33,679 nucleotides of DNA from Rhodopirellula sp. (GTDB taxonomy: Bacteria; Planctomycetota; Planctomycetia; Pirellulales; Pirellulaceae): positions 1 to 33,679 of the forward strand of contig DOPG01000290.1 of the NCBI GenBank assembly GCA_003513555.1. Reading direction: 5' to 3'. Both the position numbers and the translations under genes were made by a program. The stretch's first letter is position 1. Each line of letters starts with the position of its first letter. Of this stretch, positions 1 through 7,917 are shown in pieces. Below the pieces are notes generated by a model, which saw only the letters and a list, made by a program, of their open reading frames with translations, ran no database searches and was not told the origin of the DNA.

Positions 1-757
1 TGACTTTTGCCAGAGTCAACAGGCAAGAGAGCCGTGTGAGGTTCCCCTTGATTTGATCCGGCCCTCCATCTCTCGCCAGACGCATAAGATCAAGCGGGTG
101 CTCACTCAACTCGGCAGCCAAAGTTTCTGTTCTTGCGTCCCGCGTCACCTCGACATTTATTTTGTCTCCCGGCCTTGTCTGCGACAAAATCGACACGAGA
201 TCGTTTCGAGATGCAACCACAACCCCATTGATACCAACAATTACATCCCCTACTTCGACACCTGCAGTGGCGGCAGGCGTTCCGGGCCCCACAACATTGA
301 CAAGCACACCGTCGATGTCTTCTAAGTCGCTGCCAGCGAAATACCCGAGGTAGCCGCTGGTTACATCAACACGACGATACTTCAACTCGCCATCGCTACC
401 GCGCTCCGTGAGCTCTACCCTTTCTACACCAGCACCTTTGCTGCACAAGGTTACCAACATGTAATAGCCGTCTGCCGGATCCATGGAGCCAACGGTCAGC
501 CATTCCGTATTTTCTGGACGTTGGATTTCGGGACTCGCCGTGTCGGGGTCGTCGCCCGTCTGCTCGTTACTCGCCTGACTATCGGGTAAAACCGGGTTCG
601 CACCATCAACCGCGCGTGTCGGCTGGTCTTCCTTGGGCACTGCAGCAACGGCAGGATCAGGCTTCACCGGGGGGACGCCCAACCACGACCGGAGCGTGAT
701 ATAGGCGAAGAAGAACACCGATGAAGCGAGAATAAACGTGACCAGACGACGTTCCAC
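1..757 (-). CDS. yidC: YidC/Oxa1-like membrane insertase with periplasmic PDZ domain, 5' part only (cut by window edge)
   Basis: The frame opens with a GTG at 757 (ERRLVTF...), runs without a stop to base 1, and so continues outside the window (about 252 residues visible). Residues about 5-25 form one membrane helix near the N-terminus. A Pro/Asp/Glu-rich linker follows. Next comes a beta-rich segment (WLTVGSMDPADGYYMLVTL, then GAGVERVEL) that resembles the start of the YidC periplasmic domain. A PDZ-like block follows, with GTPAATAGVEVGDVIVGING at about 170-190. YidC inserts and folds inner-membrane proteins with or without SecYEG; its catalytic helices would lie beyond the edge. An ERR start followed by this periplasmic and PDZ arrangement matches my memory of Pirellulaceae YidC. 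A different PDZ-bearing membrane protein remains possible because the insertase core is not visible. No upstream ATG in frame fits better than the GTG. Confidence 0.7.
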   Translation of the reverse strand, partial: MERRLVTFILASSVFFFAYITLRSWLGVPPVKPDPAVAAVPKEDQPTRAVDGANPVLPDSQASNEQTGDDPDTASPEIQRPENTEWLTVGSMDPADGYYMLVTLCSKGAGVERVELTERGSDGELKYRRVDVTSGYLGYFAGSDLEDIDGVLVNVVGPGTPAATAGVEVGDVIVGINGVVVASRNDLVSILSQTRPGDKINVEVTRDARTETLAAELSEHPLDLMRLARDGGPDQIKGNLTRLSCLLTLAKV

Positions 758-945
758 GATCAGTCCCAGTTCTAGCGGGGATGAAGCAAAGCAAGGCTGC
801 GGCACAACCTTTGGCTGATTTCGCACTTGGCAGAGATCAGCTCACAAACCCGTATTCTGCCCACCAAAGCAAATTTTGGGAAGGTGGAAGCCACACCTAA
901 GCAGGCTACTTTTGCCGTTAAACCACTACAGCGAGGTGCCGACAC

Positions 946-978
946 AAAAAAATCACCCCATGGTTGATGGGGTGATTT
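946..978 (-). terminator. Intrinsic terminator of the large cytochrome/propeller gene
   Basis: Read on the minus strand, the arms AAATCACCCC (978-969) and GGGGTGATTT (959-950) form a 10-bp perfect stem. Two further pairs can form inside the loop, leaving about 5 unpaired bases. A run of T follows the stem (complement of 946-952). The hairpin lies about 30 bases after the stop of the gene at 1009-4809. It should insulate the YidC-like gene downstream. This is the clearest Rho-independent terminator in the window. Confidence 0.88.
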
Positions 979-1008
979 CACGTGTTGCTCGTCATGACTG
1001 CCTAACCG

Positions 1009-4000
1009 TCAGGGTCGCGTAGCGACTTCCAAAGGTGGAACAACCCCAAGATAAGCCATCATATCGCTGATTTCCTGGAGCGTCAGATCATCCAGCAAAC
1101 CACTCGGCATGATGCTGCTGTTGCTCGGCAAGATCTGATCGATTTCTTTTTCCTCGATCACAACAACTTGGTTATTGGCGTCTCGCAGTTCCATACTCTC
1201 GTCACTGCGTTGACTGACCAAACCGGTCAGCACGCGGCGATCGAGGGTTAAAATCCGCTTGCTCGCGTATTGATCGCTGACAACATGAGCTGGGAACAAA
1301 ATGGACTCCAAAATCTCACGCTTCGTGAAACGTCTTCCGATGCCTGAAAGTGATGGACCGATGGCGTCACCGTAGTTCCCAAACTGGTGACACTGTGCAC
1401 ATTTCGCTTTGGTAAATGCAGTCCGACCATGAGCGGGGTCACCAAAACGTCCTTTATCGCTATCCATGTACTCCACGAGTTGCTCAAAATCCCAACGTGA
1501 ATCGGCGGGATCAGGAAGCTCTGCAGGCACTCGATCGGGATTTGCTTTGGCGTACCATTTTTGCCATGGCCTCATTGAACTCGAAGCCTTTTCTGGTTGT
1601 TGCATTCCGGTCCAATGCTCCAATAAGGATTCGACATCCTCGAAACTTGAACCTTTCTTTTCAGCTCGAACTCCGAGCAAAATCAGCTGTCGAATAGCCA
1701 TTGGATCATCAGTGGCAACATCAACAGAAGCCAAAGCCTTAATCACCTCAGAAGCTGTTTGATCTTCCAGGACGTTCAAACTTCGCACCAAGTAGTCCCA
1801 GTTATCGCCATCAGGTTTTTGAGCCAAAGCCATCGCAACCACAGCACGACGTTCTGGCTCAGTTCGCCAAAGCCCTCGCAGGTAAGCACTTGATTCTTCA
1901 TCCTCAGCCGTTGCGAACATCGCAACGATGCCTGTCCGCAATCTTCTTTCAATGTCACCCGGTTTTGGATTGGCAATCAGTTCGCGGTCCAATTTACGAA
2001 GCACTTGTGCAGTCGAAGCATCAATGGGTCGTGGTAAACGATAAATAGCGGCAAGAGCAGCGTTGCGCCAAACGGCCCCCTGCTCGAGGATCGCAATGAC
2101 ATCCTGATCAGAGAGTGTTTTGGCAAAATCCCTAGTCGCGTTCATCAAATACATCGACAAAGCGTTCGACTTTGCCTCGTTCGCTGCGTTCTCGTAATAC
2201 TTCAAAATCTGGAAGCGTTGCTCGGCAGTCCAGTCATTTGAAAGAAACTGCAGGCACATGGCAACCAAAGTACGATCCTGCTCCGGATCATCGCCCGCGA
2301 TGTATTCCAATGCTCTCTCAGCTACCTCGTCAGCTTGCAGATAGGCTGCCAAGCGAATCAATTCGTGGTTCATGCGTGCATCGCCCGCTGGAAACTCCTC
2401 AGCGATCTGATTTCGCAGAGGAACCACTTTGTCAGGGGAGATTTTCCCACGATGCAGGGCAACCTGACATAAGCGAAGCGTATCAACAAAATCTGCATCA
2501 CTCAGAAAATCGGCCATCATTGCACTGCTACGATTGAGAACTTCCATGCAGGTCTCAGTTGTTGGATCTGCGTTGACCAAGGCCAGCATACCCACCAGCG
2601 AAATACGAGGATCAGCGGCGTCAAGAACCTCTTTACGCCAATCCTCAACAGGCATTCTTTCGAGCAAGCGTCGTGCAACGAACACAAGTGACCGATCCTC
2701 TTCGGCGAGCAACGGCAGCACGTCCTCAGCCGTCTCTGGTAAAGCACCACTCCTGAGAATCGCTTCACAAGCTGCACGCTGAACACGTGGATCGCTGTCC
2801 GATAGCATTTCCACAAGACGCGTCTTGCTTTGTTCGTCAGGGTGAAGGCCCATCAAATAAGCCGCTTTTGCACGCACCAATTCGTTGCCTGCTTCGCTCA
2901 GCTCGAGAACCAAGTCCTCACTGGGAACCGGCCCAAACAGTTGCATCAAATCCATGGCACGGACTCGGTATTGGGCTGGATTATCTTTGCTGTAGGCAAC
3001 TCCAGCGACCAACTGGCCCCAGCTATTCCCCAACTCTCGTTTAATGGAAGCAATCTCTTGACGAGCCCACGCGGACTCCAACTGAGGCTGCCTGACTGCT
3101 GCGGCAATACCCGTTCCAAGATTCTTCATGCGATCGGGAATGTCACCTTTATAGACGACACGATAAACGCCACCGGCGGTGCCTCGACCGCCTGTGCAAA
3201 AATACATTCCTCCGTCCGGACCAACATCAAGATCAGTGACGTTGAGCGGCTGCCCTTTCAGGAACACTTCGCTATCCGCAATGAACCCAGCTCCTCTTGG
3301 CTTCAAGCGAACATTAAGTATCCGTCCTTCAGACCAATCAGCAAGAAACATCGATTTGTGATAGCGAGCCGGGAACATATAATGCTCGTAACAAACAGCC
3401 CCCGTCGGACTGCCTTTTCCTGTTTCAAGCAGATTCGGCAAGCGGTCGTAGTAGTACTCTGGCCACTTTGCCCAGCCAGTACGCCAACCAAACTCGCCCG
3501 CCTCTGTGACATCAAACAGGGCTGTCGGCCTGTACCACACGGTATCAACGTCTGACTCCATGTCGGCGTCGTGGACGAACAAACCACCATTGGGATGGAA
3601 CACAAGATCGTAAGCATTTCGAATTCCGCCAGCGACGCGTTCAACCACTGAGCCATCAGCGTTAGTACGAATCACAGTTCCGCCAGGTGCTTTGATACCA
3701 AGACCATGGCCGGCTGGATCCTCGTAGCGGGGGAGCAGATCTCCCTCATAAGTCTCGGGCAACGTCTCACCGGGGCCACTTTTGCCTGCATAACGAGTGT
3801 GACTTCCAAGCACGACGTAAATCATCCCATCAGGCCCCAAGCGAATTCCGTGAGGCCCGTGCTCACCGCCATTGCCTTTGAATTTCACGATTGCCTTGAC
3901 TTGTTCCAGCGTGCCGTTCCGATCAACGTCGGTCAATCGATAAAGCGCCGCTCCTTCAGGACCGTCACCGGTAACGAATACTTCCCCATTAAGAGCAAGA

Positions 4001-4809
4001 ATTCCCTGACATGATTTGACCTTGTCGCAATAAGTACGAACTTGCTCCGGAATGCCGTCTTCATCTTGATCAAAAACCAGTAACAAAGGCCCATCTTCCT
4101 GAGACAGAATGATATGACCAAATTCGTTGAAGGTCATCGCAATGATCGAACCCACTTGTTCATCGCTCAGAACTCTTTGAACTCCAAACCCTTTCTGAAT
4201 CTGAAATCGCTCGCGTTGCTCTGTCTGCTTTTCAGCTACCACATCCACGTCGCGATCCCATGGCACGGTGTCACCAAGTTTGCCAAACGCAGCTGCGGAA
4301 CCCCACAGACGATCGTTGAACATGACGGTCTCCCACAGTGGACTCTCGTCTGTGCTTGTGCGCCAGGAAGGGCTGCTGCTGAACGTGTACCACTTATCAG
4401 CACCCTCGGGGCGGATGGAAACCCGTGCAGCCATCGCTGCCGTGCTCCCATGCGTATTGACAACCCGGACGGCAATAACATTGCGGCCAATCCCCAAATA
4501 ATCGGTGATGTCATAATCCTGCATTTGGCGGGCAGAACTGCCCCGACCAATCAGTTTGCCGTTCACGAAGACTTCGTATTCATCGTCGGCTGCGATTTCG
4601 ATTCGCCCCGCCGCCTGCGTACGCAAGTTGATTGGCTTACGGAACAAACAGACTTCACCTTGGGGGACTTCAACGCCCAGACGGCTGCCGTTTTTCCAAA
4701 TCCACTGAGCCTCCTCAGCAGAAACCTCAGAAACATGAGCGACCACGCAGATCGCAACAACAAACAATAAAAATAGTGAGCGGATAGGGCCGTCCATGGC
4801 AATATTCAT
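1009..4809 (-). CDS. Exported PVC-type heme-binding protein: sugar-binding-like domain, beta-propeller, HEAT repeats, cytochrome c
   Basis: This 1266-residue exported protein begins with a signal peptide (hydrophobic core about 10-28, likely cut after VSA). Residues about 35-185 look like a galactose-binding jelly-roll of the kind found in rhamnosidases (WIWKNG, VFVNGK). Residues about 205-560 form a PQQ/NHL-type propeller of the planctomycete membrane-bound dehydrogenase family (GEHGPHGIRLGPDG). About 600-1060 is a helical HEAT-like array. The C-terminus is a monoheme cytochrome c: CAQCH at 1137-1141 with a probable axial Met at 1234 (SIMPSG). Such proteins are typical of planctomycetes and are thought to oxidise sugars or other polymers in the periplasm and pass on electrons; the substrate is unknown. 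I see no good Shine-Dalgarno. ATG codons at 4809 and four codons later are both possible. It appears monocistronic, ending at the terminator at 946-978. Confidence 0.92.
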   Translation of the reverse strand: MNIAMDGPIRSLFLLFVVAICVVAHVSEVSAEEAQWIWKNGSRLGVEVPQGEVCLFRKPINLRTQAAGRIEIAADDEYEVFVNGKLIGRGSSARQMQDYDITDYLGIGRNVIAVRVVNTHGSTAAMAARVSIRPEGADKWYTFSSSPSWRTSTDESPLWETVMFNDRLWGSAAAFGKLGDTVPWDRDVDVVAEKQTEQRERFQIQKGFGVQRVLSDEQVGSIIAMTFNEFGHIILSQEDGPLLLVFDQDEDGIPEQVRTYCDKVKSCQGILALNGEVFVTGDGPEGAALYRLTDVDRNGTLEQVKAIVKFKGNGGEHGPHGIRLGPDGMIYVVLGSHTRYAGKSGPGETLPETYEGDLLPRYEDPAGHGLGIKAPGGTVIRTNADGSVVERVAGGIRNAYDLVFHPNGGLFVHDADMESDVDTVWYRPTALFDVTEAGEFGWRTGWAKWPEYYYDRLPNLLETGKGSPTGAVCYEHYMFPARYHKSMFLADWSEGRILNVRLKPRGAGFIADSEVFLKGQPLNVTDLDVGPDGGMYFCTGGRGTAGGVYRVVYKGDIPDRMKNLGTGIAAAVRQPQLESAWARQEIASIKRELGNSWGQLVAGVAYSKDNPAQYRVRAMDLMQLFGPVPSEDLVLELSEAGNELVRAKAAYLMGLHPDEQSKTRLVEMLSDSDPRVQRAACEAILRSGALPETAEDVLPLLAEEDRSLVFVARRLLERMPVEDWRKEVLDAADPRISLVGMLALVNADPTTETCMEVLNRSSAMMADFLSDADFVDTLRLCQVALHRGKISPDKVVPLRNQIAEEFPAGDARMNHELIRLAAYLQADEVAERALEYIAGDDPEQDRTLVAMCLQFLSNDWTAEQRFQILKYYENAANEAKSNALSMYLMNATRDFAKTLSDQDVIAILEQGAVWRNAALAAIYRLPRPIDASTAQVLRKLDRELIANPKPGDIERRLRTGIVAMFATAEDEESSAYLRGLWRTEPERRAVVAMALAQKPDGDNWDYLVRSLNVLEDQTASEVIKALASVDVATDDPMAIRQLILLGVRAEKKGSSFEDVESLLEHWTGMQQPEKASSSMRPWQKWYAKANPDRVPAELPDPADSRWDFEQLVEYMDSDKGRFGDPAHGRTAFTKAKCAQCHQFGNYGDAIGPSLSGIGRRFTKREILESILFPAHVVSDQYASKRILTLDRRVLTGLVSQRSDESMELRDANNQVVVIEEKEIDQILPSNSSIMPSGLLDDLTLQEISDMMAYLGVVPPLEVATRP

Positions 4810-5535
4810 TCAAACGGAGGAACGTAGGGGTCCACTGAACTGCGGCAGATTAGGTCCGAGCCCCACTTGGACGCAAGATTGATCCTGAGATTGAGCCCTC
4901 CCTGCATAAGGTGACTGCACACCGCCCACCGGAGAATCCCACCCGCTTGATGACGACACTTTCGTCTGCCGCCACCATCGACGAGCAACTCATGCAGAAC
5001 ATAAAAGACGAAAAAAACGAGAAAAACAGAAGAAAACCGCCCTCGAAGCGTTCGGCCTTCGGGACGCGCACAGCACCACAAACGACGGTCTCTCATTGAC
5101 AGCTGAAGAAATGACAAATGCTTGCAAACAGACAAAAAAAGTCAGGAGAGTTCAGGAGTAATCCTCGATCTACGCCCCAAGAACGGGGTGCGTAAGCCTT
5201 CGGCCTACAAGAAGGGCGGCGTGTCATACCGCCACCGCGCAACGTGGGAATTAAAATCGGCGAATTACATGGCACTCCGGCTTTCCAGCCTATCACTTGT
5301 TTCGTTCATTTCAGCAATGCATCTGAAAAGATTTGGTAAGTTCGCAACTACTGCATCGCGGGACGACGCAAGAACCAGTCATGAAACGCAAACATGGATT
5401 TCTCATGACCTAATCAGCCCGTGTGCCGCTGCAGATCAGCCAAGGCAGCAATGCTTTAGTGACAGAGTGCTTTGCTACAAAGTTGCAGCACAGACGCTGC
5501 AGCACCGTGTCGTTGACACAGACAACCGTTAGCGT
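4810..5535. other. 726-base intergenic region with A-rich tract and clustered small hairpins; no convincing gene
   Basis: This gap holds the promoter region of the large cytochrome gene (its 4810 side) and the downstream region of the RlmM-like gene (its 5535 side). About 4995-5040 is very A-rich on the plus strand. Between 5174 and 5233 three small hairpins lie close together: CCCC/GGGG (5175-5178 with 5185-5188), GCC-TTC-GGC (5196-5204) and GGCGG/CCGCC (5215-5219 with 5229-5233). Short frames on both strands (up to 136 codons plus, 109 minus) show no domain, no good ribosome site and odd composition. It could be a dispersed intergenic repeat or a small structured RNA, but neither is shown. 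Confidence 0.5.
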
Positions 5536-6582
5536 CTACCCCATGGTGACTGCGAAACAAACCTCACACTTGTTTCTTGCCAACTGCCGGACTTGAACGT
5601 GTGAGGGTTTCCAACCTACGATTCGCTCGAACCACTTTTCAATCAGAGATGCTGAAGAGTACTCACCTATTTTCAGCGTGATTAACAGGCCGACAAAATC
5701 GCTTTGACGATGCTTCACGATATTTTCGATGGTTGTCAGCGTCTGATCAGGCCGGACATTCGAATCCACCAATAGCCACTTTGCGCCTCGGAACTGCCGC
5801 CGAGGCAAATCACCTCCGCGTGCACGAATGTGCTGAAAGTTCCGATGTTGGTCGATCCGCGGGTCCATTTCTGCAGGATCGATACCGATGACTCTCAGTC
5901 CAAGTTCAAGCAATCTCCCACAAGCACCGCCGGGCGCACTGCCGATTTCGACGGCTAAGTCGCCCGGTTGCATGTCAAACCCGCTCCAAGTGATCGACTC
6001 TGCTGCCTTGTAATAAGCTCGCGAGATGGGTTCATTCAAAGGTTGTATCGGTTGCACAGCACCAGGCCAGCGTGTGGGCCAAACAGTTGCTTGATGGAGT
6101 CCCATGAACCAATGGGATGGTTCGACCAGCACGAGGTCCAAAACCCGATCACCAGGTTGGGCAATCCGGTTTGGGGCATCACACTTGAGCCATACTTCCT
6201 TCAGCCCAGAATAGACAGCCTCAGCCACCACTGCTGAGACTTCATCCGCTCCCGGCTCAAAACCAAACCGACCGATGGGCAATCGATCTTTGGGCCAGAC
6301 ATGAAGTTGGTCAAACTTCCGGCCATTTGGATCATTCTCGGCGAGTTTTGATGCTAACTCGGCCACCATTGCATTAGCCTGCGTTCCACGTACCTGCCCC
6401 AAAGAACGCGAGGCAGTGCGGACAAAAACGCCTTCTGGCAGAGGAACATCCAGATCATTCTTGGCAGTGACAAAACCAGGCCTCGAAAAGGCCAACCGCC
6501 AACCCTGCTCAGCCATTTCCGCTTTCACCACCTGCTCAGCGCCACAGGCACACGACAACATTGCGAACGTTGGCTTCATCAT
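5536..6582 (-). CDS. rlmM: RlmM-like FtsJ-family 23S rRNA 2'-O-ribose methyltransferase
   Basis: The protein has 348 residues, near the family's usual length. The N-terminal half (about 1-130) would correspond to the THUMP-like RNA-binding part of RlmM. The C-terminal half is a Rossmann methyltransferase with the SAM loop VEIGSAPGG at 211-219. The FtsJ-type K-D-K-E tetrad can be read at K192, D273 (KWLLVDSNVRP), K304 (ITLKIG) and E340 (NKCEVCF), with spacing close to the family pattern. RlmM methylates C2498 of E. coli 23S rRNA; the exact target here is inferred. The start ATG at 6582 overlaps the TGA of the upstream amidohydrolase gene (ATGA), so translation is probably coupled. A second ATG follows immediately. 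Family assignment is firm; the RlmM subtype is a little less so. Confidence 0.82.
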   Translation of the reverse strand: MMKPTFAMLSCACGAEQVVKAEMAEQGWRLAFSRPGFVTAKNDLDVPLPEGVFVRTASRSLGQVRGTQANAMVAELASKLAENDPNGRKFDQLHVWPKDRLPIGRFGFEPGADEVSAVVAEAVYSGLKEVWLKCDAPNRIAQPGDRVLDLVLVEPSHWFMGLHQATVWPTRWPGAVQPIQPLNEPISRAYYKAAESITWSGFDMQPGDLAVEIGSAPGGACGRLLELGLRVIGIDPAEMDPRIDQHRNFQHIRARGGDLPRRQFRGAKWLLVDSNVRPDQTLTTIENIVKHRQSDFVGLLITLKIGEYSSASLIEKWFERIVGWKPSHVQVRQLARNKCEVCFAVTMG

Positions 6583-7814
6583 GGCTTGACCTCTTCAAAT
6601 TCCGTTTGACGATATTTCATCAGGCGAGCTTCAACACCCGGTATCAGGCGACAGGCATTCTCAAAATAGAGTTTCTGCAAAACGGCTTCTGGCAGATTCA
6701 AACCATGAATTTTCCACATACCCTGAGGTGGAGGAACCTTTTCACTGTAGGCAAAAGATTCATCCTCTGTTTCAAAAAAACGCCAGTTGATATGCAAGCG
6801 AGCTTCAGGCCATGGCCCGTCTGTTCCAAACAGAATGCGATCTGAATGTTGCATAAAAAACTTCCGCGCCGTGAACGGTTGCCGCCCAAGTTCAGAGATT
6901 CTGGATGCGGTTTCGATGTACAAGTTAGGGTATTTGCCGAGCCATTCACTAACGACCTCGAGATCTTCGGAATGATTCGCGACGTGTGCTCCAATAAACT
7001 TTGTTTTCGGATGTCTGCCAATCACACGGTTTCTAGCTTCCAGCAATTCATCACGAGACGGAAATTTTTCGCCGTGAAAGCTCCAGTCAGGATGCCGACT
7101 CAGTTCTTCCCAACGCTCATTGGTTTCATCAATCGGTTCAAAAAAAGCAGCAGGATCTGCAGTATGAACAATGACCGGTATGCCGAGTTCCCCACACGCC
7201 TGCCAGATCGGATCAAATCTTGCGTCATCCACTTTGATTAGTGAGCCATCCGGATTTTTATATTCCAGACCAAAACGCTTGAATAACTTCAGTCCACTGA
7301 CGCCGCTTTCAACCGCCGCGACTAGTTCTTTTGCGGTCCGTTCTGCAAAGCCCGCACGATGGCATGCCCAGCTTGCCGGATTTTCCTCTGTGCCATCACC
7401 ACGCCAGTCCACATTCGCGAAGACAACAAAACGATCTTTGTATTTGCTCCAGAGGAATTTCAGATGTTCTTCCAGGCGTCCGTTCAGACTACCGTCCAAC
7501 GACACGCTGACAGCAATCCTGTTACGATCCATGACTGCAACGTAATCATCGAGAGCCTGTTGACTACTCCGCAACTTATAGAAAAAGTGCGTGTGAACAT
7601 CGACCACAGGGAACGCTGCCCTGGTTCGAGGATGTTCTGCAACTTTCAACTGCATCCGAGGCCGAAAGTTTTTTAACAGCAGTTCGCGTCCTTCGCGGCC
7701 GTCAAGAGGCTCAGAGACGGAGGAATCTTGAGCTACAACTGCGCCCTGAACGATGAGAAACAGTGCCAAAACCGCTTTAAATCTCAGTTGCAATATTTTC
7801 GCTACAATAAGCAT
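6579..7814 (-). CDS. Exported metal-dependent amidohydrolase (amidohydrolase_2 type TIM barrel)
   Basis: I place the start at the ATG at 7814 (411 residues). It has GAGG at 7823-7826 with an 8-base spacer, whereas the longer frame needs a GTG at 7823 that overlaps this GAGG. A signal peptide (hydrophobic core about 13-27, ending near VVAQ) suggests export. The barrel shows the metal-site pattern of the superfamily: HTH at 74-76 (DVHTHF), GLKLFK, a His in IVHTAD, a His in GAHVANHSED and the late Asp in FGTDGPW. This points to hydrolysis or decarboxylation of a small cyclic or aromatic-acid-like substrate, as in the uronate isomerase/ACMSD-like branch; the substrate cannot be read. Its TGA overlaps the ATG of the RlmM-like gene, an odd functional pairing. 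A divergent kinase gene begins about 100 bases upstream. Confidence 0.85.
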   Translation of the reverse strand: MLIVAKILQLRFKAVLALFLIVQGAVVAQDSSVSEPLDGREGRELLLKNFRPRMQLKVAEHPRTRAAFPVVDVHTHFFYKLRSSQQALDDYVAVMDRNRIAVSVSLDGSLNGRLEEHLKFLWSKYKDRFVVFANVDWRGDGTEENPASWACHRAGFAERTAKELVAAVESGVSGLKLFKRFGLEYKNPDGSLIKVDDARFDPIWQACGELGIPVIVHTADPAAFFEPIDETNERWEELSRHPDWSFHGEKFPSRDELLEARNRVIGRHPKTKFIGAHVANHSEDLEVVSEWLGKYPNLYIETASRISELGRQPFTARKFFMQHSDRILFGTDGPWPEARLHINWRFFETEDESFAYSEKVPPPQGMWKIHGLNLPEAVLQKLYFENACRLIPGVEARLMKYRQTEFEEVKP

Positions 7815-7917
7815 GGGGAACACCTCGGATAAATCGCACTGTTTTTTTTAACATTGCAGGCAGGGTGACAGCAGGTTTGTTCTTCGCTTCAACACATCGC
7901 AGGAATCAACAGCAGGC
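7815..7917. promoter_or_regulatory. Short divergent intergenic region between amidohydrolase and receptor kinase
   Basis: Only 103 bases separate the two divergently read starts, so the promoters must lie close together here or within the gene ends. It contains a T8 run (about 7843-7850) and three copies of a CAGG-type core (around 7858-7915). I cannot assign -35/-10 boxes with confidence. Confidence 0.4.

Noticed and set aside
2830..3555. Plus-strand frame of 241 codons inside the large cytochrome gene
   Set aside because: It is antisense to a well-supported domain-bearing gene, has no domain of its own and no ribosome site.
4806..5135. Minus-strand frames of 73 and 109 codons upstream of the cytochrome gene, with a Phe/Leu-rich stretch
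   Set aside because: The Phe/Leu-rich stretch is simply the A-rich tract read in antisense; no start signal or conserved motif.
5122..5532. Plus-strand frame of 136 codons in the 726-base gap
   Set aside because: No recognisable motif, no Shine-Dalgarno and irregular composition; it runs through the hairpin cluster.
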